DNA of 61,507 nucleotides, taken from contig JAKAJS010000191.1 of the NCBI GenBank assembly GCA_021813685.1, positions 1 through 61,507 of the forward strand, read 5' to 3'. Shown one piece after another: positions 51,153 to 59,843 of this stretch; position 1 is the stretch's first letter; each line of letters starts with the position of its first letter. Source of the DNA: Deltaproteobacteria bacterium. GTDB taxonomy: Bacteria > Desulfobacterota > Syntrophobacteria > Syntrophobacterales > Syntrophobacteraceae. Position numbers and translations under genes: made by a program. The notes under the pieces are model-generated. The model ran no database searches, was not told the origin of the DNA, and saw nothing but the letters and a program-made list of their open reading frames with translations.

Positions 51153-52478
51153 ATGGACACATTATTTACCCGGCCACGTCTTTCACTCTGCATGATCGTA
51201 AGGGATGAAATCGATTGTCTGCAGCGCTCTATCGATTCCGTTAGGGACATCGTCGACGAAATAGTCATTGTAGATACCGGGTCAACAGACGGCACAATCG
51301 ATCTGGTGAAAAGGTACGCGTCCAAGCTGGCGCAGATTTCCTGGAAAGATGATTTTTCTTATGCCCGTAATGTCTCTGTCGATATGGCGACCGGTGACTG
51401 GATTCTTCAACTGGACGCCGATGAATATCTGAGAAAGGAATGTTGCTTCGATTTGTTGCGGAGCCTGGAAAAACAAGACATGCTGGCTTACAACTTGGCA
51501 GTGCGCAATCAACGCGAGGGAGGGTACAGTGAAATCTTCTTTCCTGCCAGGCTTTTCAGGCGCATGCCCACCATCCGCTATTTCGGGAAAATCCACGAGC
51601 AGGTTACTCCATCGCTGTTGGAGGTCATGAAATCAAATCCCGGATGGCGTAGCGACACGCTCCAAAATGTAGTTATCGAGCATCAGGGATATATGCTGGG
51701 GCACAAAGAGAGAAAAAACAAAAAATCAAGGAATATCCGGTTGCTTACCAGGACGTTGGAGGAGGATCCTTCCGATATCTACAGAAGATTTAAACTCGCC
51801 CAGGAACTCGGTGCCGAAACCGACATCGGCTACCACCACCTGTCTATTGCCCTGGAAGCGCTTCTGCGCCTGCCCGAGCAAGAGATTAAAGAGAAGGCCT
51901 TTGGACACGAGTTAATGGGAAACGCAGCTCTTAGGTTTGCCGGAAGGAATGAGCCGCAAAAGGCGATACAGATCAGTTCCATCGCTGAATCTTTATTTAG
52001 TTCGCACCCCGTTCTTTCCTTCGTAAAGGCTCTTTCACACTATCTGCGTAAGGACATTGGCAGTGCCTTGAAAAGCGCCAATGAAGCGCTGGCGATGGTA
52101 TGGCCGCCCGGTGCATTTGTTTGTAATCCCGACTGGCTTAGAGAGGATATTTACCTTCTTCTTTCACGCATATGGCAGGATAAAGGGGAATATTCTCAAG
52201 CAATCGACATCCTAAGAAAGGGAGTTGGAGAGTTTCCCGGCTCCGAAAGACTGGTTCAATCCCTTATCCGAATCGCCCTCGTGGCACAAAGGCCATTGAT
52301 CGCCCTCAATGCGGGCGCAAGATGGATGAAGTCAAATGGACTGGACAAAGAGTGTCTTCTTTTATGCGCCGAGGCCGCCGAGATGCATGGAGAACCCTGC
52401 TGTGCTGCGAGATGGCGCTCACTTGCTCGTGGGGTCCCCGCGTCCGACAGATACACCAAATTAGAAAAGGGCGTTTGA
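51153..52478 (+). CDS. GT2 glycosyltransferase with TPR-like C-terminus (paralogue 1)
   Basis: A 441-residue protein. The N-terminal 230 residues are an inverting GT2 domain: LSLCMIVRDEIDCLQRSIDS, IVDTGSTDGT, WKDDFSYARN and the metal-binding DxD in LQLDADEYL, followed by RLFRRMPTIRYFGKIHEQV. The rest is helical TPR-like (EEDPSDIYRRFKLAQELG, NPDWLREDIYLLLSRIWQDKGEYSQAIDIL in pieces). GT2-TPR proteins of this design are common in protein or surface-polymer glycosylation in Desulfobacterota. The gene at 54035 is a clear duplicate with the same layout throughout. Confidence 0.88.
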   Translation: MDTLFTRPRLSLCMIVRDEIDCLQRSIDSVRDIVDEIVIVDTGSTDGTIDLVKRYASKLAQISWKDDFSYARNVSVDMATGDWILQLDADEYLRKECCFDLLRSLEKQDMLAYNLAVRNQREGGYSEIFFPARLFRRMPTIRYFGKIHEQVTPSLLEVMKSNPGWRSDTLQNVVIEHQGYMLGHKERKNKKSRNIRLLTRTLEEDPSDIYRRFKLAQELGAETDIGYHHLSIALEALLRLPEQEIKEKAFGHELMGNAALRFAGRNEPQKAIQISSIAESLFSSHPVLSFVKALSHYLRKDIGSALKSANEALAMVWPPGAFVCNPDWLREDIYLLLSRIWQDKGEYSQAIDILRKGVGEFPGSERLVQSLIRIALVAQRPLIALNAGARWMKSNGLDKECLLLCAEAAEMHGEPCCAARWRSLARGVPASDRYTKLEKGV

Positions 52479-52649
52479 TCGGCAGAAGATTGCAGATAAT
52501 AAAGTGTAACTACCATAATACATTAAATGCTATTGGAGATCACATGTGCTGCCGTGCAAAGATTCCGCACTAATATTTTAGCGAAACGCGGGGACACGAA
52601 GCTGATCACAAATTCAAGCCGTCAATCAAGCAACGAAAGTAGGCAAAAC

Positions 52650-53678
52650 TCAATTAAAACACCCCGCCTTCTTGAGAAATTTGGACAGGCCGATGTAGTA
52701 AGTCTTGGGGACTGCCGAAGGCTGCATGTATGTCTCCCAGACGAGCCTGTTTCTTGCGCCCATTCGCAAAAGCTGGTGTGCGTCGAATTTCTTCGATAAT
52801 TCTTTTAGTATCGGGCCGATGTTATCAATATCACCCTCATCGATTCTGAGGATCAGTGAATCCCAGTCGATTTCTCCTTCGAGCGGTAATTCGCAGCCGT
52901 CGGATATAAGGATTGGGACACGTCCCATGCACATCGTCTCAAAAAAGCGGACAGAGTTGAATCCAGTGCCCCTGGGGCAAAGCGTCGTTAAAGATGCGCC
53001 CATTGCTTCCAAAAACTCGCTCCTTCTTTTCCCCCGTTCCTCGCAAGCAAGATAGGGATGAAAGGTGTCGTTGAAACGCAAATAAATCGGCGGGTCTCCG
53101 CCGCCCGATTCTAAAAAACCAACAAGAGATTTCTCTAATTTCCCACGCAATGGGTGACTGCTGTAATACCCCACGAAGTTGGTAAAATATTTGATGTTCG
53201 TTTCATTCTTTTCATATCGAATATCCTCCAAGATGAAAGGTAGACTCAAGTGAGGAACTGTACTATATTTACTAAGGCTATGACCTGCAATAATACAGCT
53301 TACATCATATGGTCCGTCCCAGTCATGGCCGTTAAATAGAAGGTGCTTTTTCTGGTGAGTTTTGAAATATGGCAATTTATACAAGAAGGACAAAACATTC
53401 TGATTTCCGTGTGGATCGTTCATATGAGAAAATGATGTATAATCCCCTATGATCCCACACCTGTAGATAAGCGAGTATAGGTCCAATGGAAATATTATGA
53501 AATCTGCCGCCTCGTGGTAATCAACTATTTCAAAAAAAGCATCGTGCATGAATTCTCTGCAAATTTTAGGTGTGTATGCTGCGTCAGAGAGAGTCAGGTA
53601 TTTAGAAGGTGGAATAGTGAAATCGGACAAGGAATAATGCTTATTGACTTTGTAAATAAATAGCTTGATCTTTTTCAT
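52650..53678 (-). CDS. Exostosin-family (GT47-like) glycosyltransferase, AT-rich
   Basis: A 342-residue protein with the exostosin/GT47 pattern. HLLFNGHDWDGPYDV and IRYEKNETNIKYFTNFVGYYS resemble the N-terminal lobe; the nucleotide-sugar region is LCPRGTGFNSVRFFETMCMG, then RVPILISDGCELPLEGEIDW and SLILRIDEGDI. The 5' two thirds of the gene are visibly AT-rich against the GC-rich surroundings, suggesting recent acquisition. It lies in opposite orientation between the two GT2-TPR duplicates. Role: transfer of a sugar to a surface glycan, unspecified. Confidence 0.82.
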   Translation of the reverse strand: MKKIKLFIYKVNKHYSLSDFTIPPSKYLTLSDAAYTPKICREFMHDAFFEIVDYHEAADFIIFPLDLYSLIYRCGIIGDYTSFSHMNDPHGNQNVLSFLYKLPYFKTHQKKHLLFNGHDWDGPYDVSCIIAGHSLSKYSTVPHLSLPFILEDIRYEKNETNIKYFTNFVGYYSSHPLRGKLEKSLVGFLESGGGDPPIYLRFNDTFHPYLACEERGKRRSEFLEAMGASLTTLCPRGTGFNSVRFFETMCMGRVPILISDGCELPLEGEIDWDSLILRIDEGDIDNIGPILKELSKKFDAHQLLRMGARNRLVWETYMQPSAVPKTYYIGLSKFLKKAGCFN

Positions 53679-54034
53679 CTAACTTCCACGTTTTGAAAAT
53701 TGCAGTCTCAATGGTAACGGCCATTGTGACAATCAAATGCATTCATTATGCCATTCATCAAGCGCATTCGTCTGATTTTGTGCTTTCGCATGACCGGAGA
53801 GCAGGGCGAGGCAAAAGTTTGACCATGCCCAAGCCCTGACAAAGAGAACTCTCGTCAAATCTTCGACAAACGTTACACTGTCGAGTAGAGTAGACGCAAA
53901 CGGGCGTCTTCCGCCGCTAGCATTCACATAACGCTCAAGTATTTCGATCGCTCAGACGATAAGAAAGTTGGATGCTCTTATCGCAACTGGCTGGAGAACT
54001 TTTCCCGGGGCGACCGAAGGCTTTTCACACTTGA
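53679..54034. other. Divergent gap, nothing identified
   Basis: This 356-base interval separates the exostosin-like gene from the second GT2-TPR gene. No protein family, hairpin or clear promoter is visible. It should hold promoters for both flanking genes. Confidence 0.4.
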
Positions 54035-55333
54035 ATGGATGAGCAAGAAATGAGCCAGTCACACCTTTCACTCTGCATGATCGTACGAGACGAAATCGAC
54101 TGCCTCGAACGCTGCCTCGACTCCGTTAAAGAAGTCGCCGATGAAATCATTATCGTCGATACGGGTTCGACAGACGGTACGTTTGAGTTGGCGAAAAGGC
54201 ATGCATCCCGGGTTGCCCAGATCCCCTGGAGAGACGATTTTTCCTATGCCCGAAATATAGCGGTCGATATGGCGACCGGCGACTGGATACTCTCCCTGGA
54301 TGCCGATCATTACCTGCGAAGGGAATCGTGTCCGGACTTGTTGGAGGCCCTCGGTGCCCCGGACGTCCTTGCCTGCCGGGTAATGATCCGCGATCACCAT
54401 GACGGGGGGTATTGTGACACCACCCCGTGTACGAGGCTCTTCAGGCGCCTGCCCGGTATTCGGTACCGCGGAAGAATCCATGAGCAGGTCACTTCGGCCC
54501 TGCAGGAATTTGTCAGGGGCAACCCCGGGTGGCGCAGTGTAACGCTCGAAAACGTCATTGTCGAACACGACGGATATATGCAGAAGAGAATGAAAGGGGA
54601 GAGCAAAGGAGCGAGGAATCTTCGGTTGCTTACGATGGCCCTGGAGGAGGACCCCTCCGATATCTATCGCAGGTACAAACTTGCCCAGTTGCTTGGAGTG
54701 GAAACCGACGAGGGTTACCGTCACCTCTCTTTCGCCCTGGCAGAGCTTCTCGCGCTCTCGGATCGCGAGATCCAAGAGTTGGCGTTCGCCTACGAGTTGA
54801 TGGGAAACGGCGCACTTCGATCGGCGGAGAGAAACGAACCCGCAAAAGCTCTGCGAGTATGCATGATCGCGGAGTCTCTCTTCGGGAAACACCCCGTGCT
54901 TTCCTATGCGAGGGCGCTTTCCTACTATTCGCTGCGAAATTCGGATGTGGCCCTTATCAGTGCTGAGGAGGCGCTGGCGATGGCTCCCGTAGCCGATGGG
55001 TTTGTCTTTAACCCCGGTTGGCTGAGGCAGGAGATTTACTTTCTGATTTCACGCATCAGGCAGGAAAGAAGCGAGCATGTCGCGGCAATTGAGGCCCTCA
55101 AGAGTGCAGTTGAGGAATCTCCCGACTCCCGGCAACTCGTTCATTCGCAGATGAGAACCGCTCTTGCCGCTGGAGCACCCCTGGTGGCGCTGGAATACGG
55201 CGCGAGGAGTCTGCGGTCCAATGGAGTGGACGCGCAGTGTCTTCTCGTGTGCGCCGAGGCCGCCGAAATGTATGGGGACTTTGCCAGTGCGGACAGGTGG
55301 CGTTCGCTCGCCGGCGGGATCTCGCACTCCTAA
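54035..55333 (+). CDS. GT2 glycosyltransferase with TPR-like C-terminus (paralogue 2)
   Basis: A 432-residue duplicate of the gene at 51153. The GT2 domain has LSLCMIVRDEIDCLERCLDS, IVDTGSTDGT, WRDDFSYARN and LSLDADHYL, then RLFRRLPGIRYRGRIHEQV. The C-terminal half carries EEDPSDIYRRYKLAQLLG and the same TPR-like succession, ending CAEAAEMYGDFASADRWRSLAGG. Amino-acid identity to paralogue 1 is high along the whole length by eye, and this copy has a more GC-rich coding sequence. The start may be 54035 or the ATG at 54050. Its end overlaps the end of the frameshifted GT2 gene by four bases. Confidence 0.88.
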   Translation: MDEQEMSQSHLSLCMIVRDEIDCLERCLDSVKEVADEIIIVDTGSTDGTFELAKRHASRVAQIPWRDDFSYARNIAVDMATGDWILSLDADHYLRRESCPDLLEALGAPDVLACRVMIRDHHDGGYCDTTPCTRLFRRLPGIRYRGRIHEQVTSALQEFVRGNPGWRSVTLENVIVEHDGYMQKRMKGESKGARNLRLLTMALEEDPSDIYRRYKLAQLLGVETDEGYRHLSFALAELLALSDREIQELAFAYELMGNGALRSAERNEPAKALRVCMIAESLFGKHPVLSYARALSYYSLRNSDVALISAEEALAMAPVADGFVFNPGWLRQEIYFLISRIRQERSEHVAAIEALKSAVEESPDSRQLVHSQMRTALAAGAPLVALEYGARSLRSNGVDAQCLLVCAEAAEMYGDFASADRWRSLAGGISHS

Positions 55334-56181
55334 CGCTTCACATCGAGGGAACCTGCCTTGCTGGAGGCCTCAGCGGCAGTGACGGTATCCCCCGTTTCTT
55401 TTGCTGCCATGGAAAGCAGAGCCCACCCTTCGGGGTTGGACGGGTCGATCCGGGTCGAAAGCTTCAGGTGAAGGAATGCCTCCTGGAACAAGAGGTCCCA
55501 ATCTTCGTGCGTTCTGAGTGTTTTATCGAAAAGACCGCTTTTTTGAAGGCACTCCCTTTCATGCACTATGCACAGGATCGGAATGAAATTCATGGCCAGA
55601 AGAAGGTTGCCGTCGAAGGGCCGTGAAGGGATGAGACCCCCTTTTCGACCACGTACCGGCCGTTTTTCTTCTCCTGAATGGCCATGCAGGAACCGCTGTA
55701 GCTAACTGCGCAGCCGGTGTCGGCCAGATAGCTCACATGCGTTTCGAGATGGTCCGGATAGAAGATGTCGTCATCGTCAAGGTAGGCTATGTACTTGCCT
55801 CCCGCGATCCTGATCCCTGCGTTTCTTGCCGCTGAGCGTTCGCGGTTTTCCGGATAGTTTGAGATATCTGATTTTTCCCCCGGTGTCGAGGCGCGCGGCT
55901 ACTCCCTCGGCTTCATCCGAGTCGCCGTCGTTTACCACGATGATTTCGAAATTCCGGTAGGTCTGATTCAAGATGCTTTGCAGGGCTTCGTCCAGCATTT
56001 CGGGTCTGTTGCGGGTCGGGACGATGACCGAAACCACAGGCCGGAAATCAGGGGGGGCTAGGGCAGACGGGTCGCGGCAATCGGGTGCTCGCCAGGCTTC
56101 CTTTGCCCTGTATGGACTCCGCGTGTCGAGAAGGATCCGGGAAAACCTGGCCGTGAAATCCTCGATTTCTTTCCGGTTCAC
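55330..56181 (-). pseudogene. GT2 glycosyltransferase gene with two compensating frameshifts
   Basis: The gene starts in one frame with PVVSVIVPTRNRPEMLDEAL, QSILNQTYRNFEIIVVNDG, shifts near the run TTTTTCCCCC (55872-55881) into SNYPENRERSAARNAG and KYIAYLDDDDIFYPDHLE, then shifts back near CCCCCTTTT (55637-55645) to PSRPFDGNLLLAMNFIPILC and HEDWDLLFQEAF. It ends with a short TPR-like tail (IDPSNPEGWALLSMAAKETGD). The net frame change is zero. It aligns with the second GT2 domain of the 47301 protein throughout. Both shifts lie in homopolymer runs, so sequencing error is as likely as true decay. If intact it would be a 280-odd-residue glycosyltransferase. Confidence 0.75.
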
Positions 56182-56359
56182 TTCTCTGCTTCCCCTCTAT
56201 CTCATAAGGCCTGATCTCTGCGGACGATTCTACTCATGCAAGACAAAAGCCAAACCGAGGCGTTTATCCCAGCCCAAGCCAAAACGCAAGCGAGCGGTTC
56301 AGGCGGATAATGACATCCTCGTCCAGGCGTCCAATTATTTACAGTTTCCCTCACAGTGT

Positions 56360-57505
56360 CTAATCAGCCTCCTGAGGTTTCCCGTTCTCCTCTGCCTCGC
56401 CCTCGGTTTTGCATTCGATGAGTTCTTCGTGGTATTCCACGCCGTAGATGAACAGCATGATCATCGCAAAGCTCAAGATGAGCGGGCCGTAGAGGATGCC
56501 TTTAAACCCGAAATACTGAACCCCGCCAAGGATTGCCAGGAAAATGTAGAAAGGCGACATCTTCGATTTGCCCTTCATCAGGAAGGGGCGCAGGAAATTG
56601 TCGATGATCCCGAGCAGTACGACCGACCAGACGGCGAGAAAAAGGGCCGATTTCATCTCGCCCAGGATGGCCAGGTAGATCGCTATGGGGACCCACACCA
56701 AGTAGGCGCCTACTATCGGAATGAGGGAGGCAAGAGCCATCATCGTTCCCCAGAAAAGTCCCGGAAACCCCAGGATCTGGAGGGCGACGCCTCCGACAAA
56801 ACCCTGGCAGACGGCCGTCAAAAAAGTGCCAAGGAGCACCGACTTTGCCACGACCCCTATGCCGTCGATGATCCTGTCCTGCTGGTCGGCCCGGAGAGGG
56901 ACGTAATAGCGGACGGCTCCCGCCATTTCCCTCCCGTCTCGCACCAGGTAGAAGGCAATGAAGATCATCATGAAAAAGTGGGCGACAAGGTCCACCATAT
57001 TGCTGAGAGCTACGGCGACTTTGCCGAGCAAAAACTGGCCGAGACTCTTGCTTACGTTTAGCAAATCGTTTGCGATGGCCGCCTTTTTTACTTCAAGGAA
57101 GGGGAAGCGCTTGTTCAGTTTGGCCAGGTACAGGTTGATGCGCGGGTCCTGCGCCAGCTGGTTTAATTTGCCCGACTGCAGCCAGGTGTTGGTTTTGTTT
57201 ACGGTCTGGAGCCCCTGGGTCACCAGAGTGGAGGTGAAGAAGAAAACGGGGATGACTATCACAAACGTTATGATGAGAACGATCACGAGGGCGGCGAGGT
57301 TCTTTTTGCCTTTGAACAACCTTTCAAGGTACATCTGGAGAGGATTGAAAAGGGAGGCGAGAATGATCGCAAGGATCAGCACATTAATGAATGGAGAAAG
57401 GATCTGGTAGGCGAGATAGAGCGAAAACGCCAGGACCGTCAGCAGAAAAATCCTGTAGCCTTTCGTTCTGGAGTTTCCGTTAGGTGCGAGGTCTTCTTTT
57501 GCCAT
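56360..57505 (-). CDS. AI-2E family transporter (PerM/UPF0118)
   Basis: A 381-residue integral membrane protein of the AI-2E/PerM family with about eight membrane segments. It begins with paired helices (YRIFLLTVLAFSLYLAYQIL and FINVLILAIILASLF), then a soluble region (about 95-160), then the conserved second half with GFVGGVALQILGFPG, LWGTMMALASLIPIVGAYLVW (one break) and DNFLRPFLMKGKSKMSPFYIFLAILGG. Members export the AI-2 signal or exchange ions; substrate cannot be predicted. GGAAGGA precedes the ATG. It lies 24 bases downstream of the PBP1-type gene. Confidence 0.9.
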   Translation of the reverse strand: MAKEDLAPNGNSRTKGYRIFLLTVLAFSLYLAYQILSPFINVLILAIILASLFNPLQMYLERLFKGKKNLAALVIVLIITFVIVIPVFFFTSTLVTQGLQTVNKTNTWLQSGKLNQLAQDPRINLYLAKLNKRFPFLEVKKAAIANDLLNVSKSLGQFLLGKVAVALSNMVDLVAHFFMMIFIAFYLVRDGREMAGAVRYYVPLRADQQDRIIDGIGVVAKSVLLGTFLTAVCQGFVGGVALQILGFPGLFWGTMMALASLIPIVGAYLVWVPIAIYLAILGEMKSALFLAVWSVVLLGIIDNFLRPFLMKGKSKMSPFYIFLAILGGVQYFGFKGILYGPLILSFAMIMLFIYGVEYHEELIECKTEGEAEENGKPQEAD

Positions 57506-57529
57506 TTCAAATCCTTCCCACGGGGATGT

Positions 57530-59764
57530 CTATTGGCCGGCAGGCATGTGTGTGGACAAAAAATACTCGGGTCTCGGGCCCGTGCGGGAGGAAGCCTCCG
57601 ATGAGTCCATTTCCGGGTACACCATTTTTGCTACGATGCCCGGCGGCTCCACGAAGCGCTCGGGTTGAATCCATGGTCTGGAAAGCTCCATGAAGCGTGC
57701 CCAGATTTTCTCCGCTCCCTGTTCCCCGGCTGGGCCGGTTGGAGTGTTGTCGTCATGGCCCACCCAGACTACGGTCAGAAGGTTAGGGGTATAGCCCGCA
57801 AACCATGCCCCCCCGGTAGTTGTGCCTGTTTGCCCCGCGCAGTCGAAATCGACTCCGGCCTGTTTCACCCCCTGTGATGCGCCCCCCTGAACCGCCCCCT
57901 CCAGGATGTTGGTGATGAGAAAGGCCTTTGCCGCAGAGGTAACCGAAAAGTACCCCGAGTGGCGCCGATCGATGACTTTTCCACTCTGTTCGACGACCTT
58001 GTCGAGGCTGTGGACAAAGGGCATATTTCCTCCGCCGGCAAGAACGGCGTACGCTCTTGCCAGCTGCATCGGGGTAACGTCGAAGGTTCCCATCGCGAGC
58101 GAGGGCAGATCCCGGGGCGATGGTTTTATTCCCATGCTTTCGAGCATTCCGAGAATGGGGATTGGGCCGATTTGAGCGGCAAGGCTCAGGGTTGCGGCAT
58201 TGAGCGACTGTTCGAGAGCCTCCCGGAAGGATACCTTCCCGTGGTAGATGGAGTCGGTGTTTTTCGGCGTCCAGGCTCCTCCCGAAGCTTCGTAGGGTAT
58301 CGGAAGGTCCAAAAGCCAGTCAGAGAGCGTATAGCGGTCGAGCCCCGCGAGATAGAGGAAAGGCCGGATGGCGGCTCCGGCCGGGTAGTGACCGTCGAGC
58401 GCCCGGTCGAAGCTGTCCTTGTCATAGTCCCTGCCGCCTACCAGAGCCAAAATTTCTCCGGTGGTTGGCTGCAGGGCAACCAAAGCGGCCTGCAGAGGCT
58501 CTGCGGAGCTTTTCCCCCCCTCGGCGGGCTCATTTTCGATTTCGGCCATCCCCTCCCGGATCGCCTTTCGGGCGGCTGCCGCCATTTCGGGCTGAAGGGT
58601 CGTATAGATATTGAGGCCGGCCGAGGAGAGCTTTTGCGGATCGTAGAGAACCCGGGCCTGCATGCGGACATAGTCTACAAAATAGGGGGCGAGGTCTGCG
58701 GAATCCGACGCCGGGGCAAGCCGCAAGACTTCCACCAGGGCCGCGTTGTATTGGGCCGGTGAGATCATGCCAAGTGCGAGCATTCGCCCGAGAACCTCGT
58801 TTCTTCGCCTCATGGCGGCCGTGCGGTCTATGAGCGGCGAATAGTAGTTGGGTGCCTGTATCATTCCGGCGAGCAGGGCCGACTGGGCGAGGGTGAGGTC
58901 CTCGACGTTGCGTCCGAAGTAATAGAGGGCGGCTTCGCCAATCCCGTGGATGCTGACACTGCCTACGTGCCCCATATATATTTCGTTGAGATACATCTCC
59001 AGGATATCGTCTTTTTGGTACAGAGAATCCAGGATGAGGGACATGGAGGCTTCAATGAACTTTCTGCTGAAGGTGCGCTCGGGTTCGAGGAAGCAGTTCT
59101 TTACGAGTTGCTGAGTGATCGTTGAGCCGCCTTGAACGATGCGCCCCGCCCGCAGATCGGCGAACATCGCTCGCACTATGCCGCGCGGATCGATCCCCCC
59201 GTGCTGATAGAATCTGCAGTCCTCGATGGCGAGCACCGCGTTTATCATCTGCTGCGGGACCTGGTGGATGTTTATGAGAATCCTGCTCTTGCGTTTGGGG
59301 CCGTAGAGCCGCGCCAGTTCCACCGGCTCCAGCTTCAAAGACGGCAGTTCCCCGTTTGCGCCGTCAATATCGCTGATCGTGTTCCCGCTGAAGGTGAACC
59401 GAACGAGCCGGGATGGCATATGCATGCCGGGAAACTGAAAGGCTCTGAGATGTACGGTCAAAACGCTTCCCGAAGTCATGAACTGCCCGGCCAGTACCGG
59501 GGAAGTCGCGGCTTCGGTGTAACGGCGCTCTTCGAGCATCCGCCGCAGCCGGTCGAGCGAAAATGGTTGGCCGCGGTACAGCGGGACGGGCGAGGAAAAA
59601 ACGATTGTCGGAACGCTCCACCGTCTCGAGGAAAAACGCTTCTCGATTCTGTTGTAGAGATAGTAGGAAAATCCGGCGGCGGAAAGAACACAAACGATGA
59701 GCAACAGGGACAGGCCCCACAGGAAATATCTCAGCCGCTTGCGTTTCTTGACGAAAAGCTCCAT
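57530..59764 (-). CDS. PBP1b-type peptidoglycan synthase with degenerate transpeptidase motifs
   Basis: A 744-residue class A penicillin-binding protein by layout: a short cytoplasmic tail, one membrane anchor (about residues 12-36), an UB2H-like domain, a GT51 transglycosylase (175-345) and a transpeptidase domain (400-690). The GT51 motifs look intact: IEDCRFYQHGGIDPRGI, GGSTITQQLVKN, RKFIEASMSL and ILEMYLNEIYMG. In the transpeptidase domain, the active-site motif SxxK is A464-A-I-R467 (AGAAIRPFLYLAG) and KTG is Q645-T-G, while SxN (S520-L-N522) remains. The catalytic Ser and both Lys residues are therefore missing, so it should polymerise glycan strands but not cross-link or bind beta-lactams normally. 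Confidence 0.9.
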   Translation of the reverse strand: MELFVKKRKRLRYFLWGLSLLLIVCVLSAAGFSYYLYNRIEKRFSSRRWSVPTIVFSSPVPLYRGQPFSLDRLRRMLEERRYTEAATSPVLAGQFMTSGSVLTVHLRAFQFPGMHMPSRLVRFTFSGNTISDIDGANGELPSLKLEPVELARLYGPKRKSRILINIHQVPQQMINAVLAIEDCRFYQHGGIDPRGIVRAMFADLRAGRIVQGGSTITQQLVKNCFLEPERTFSRKFIEASMSLILDSLYQKDDILEMYLNEIYMGHVGSVSIHGIGEAALYYFGRNVEDLTLAQSALLAGMIQAPNYYSPLIDRTAAMRRRNEVLGRMLALGMISPAQYNAALVEVLRLAPASDSADLAPYFVDYVRMQARVLYDPQKLSSAGLNIYTTLQPEMAAAARKAIREGMAEIENEPAEGGKSSAEPLQAALVALQPTTGEILALVGGRDYDKDSFDRALDGHYPAGAAIRPFLYLAGLDRYTLSDWLLDLPIPYEASGGAWTPKNTDSIYHGKVSFREALEQSLNAATLSLAAQIGPIPILGMLESMGIKPSPRDLPSLAMGTFDVTPMQLARAYAVLAGGGNMPFVHSLDKVVEQSGKVIDRRHSGYFSVTSAAKAFLITNILEGAVQGGASQGVKQAGVDFDCAGQTGTTTGGAWFAGYTPNLLTVVWVGHDDNTPTGPAGEQGAEKIWARFMELSRPWIQPERFVEPPGIVAKMVYPEMDSSEASSRTGPRPEYFLSTHMPAGQ

Positions 59765-59843
59765 GCCGATTCCAGTGAACAGTGAGCGGTAAACAGTGAA
59801 CGGAAGGAGATTTTCTCACTCATCACTGTTCACTGTTCACGCA

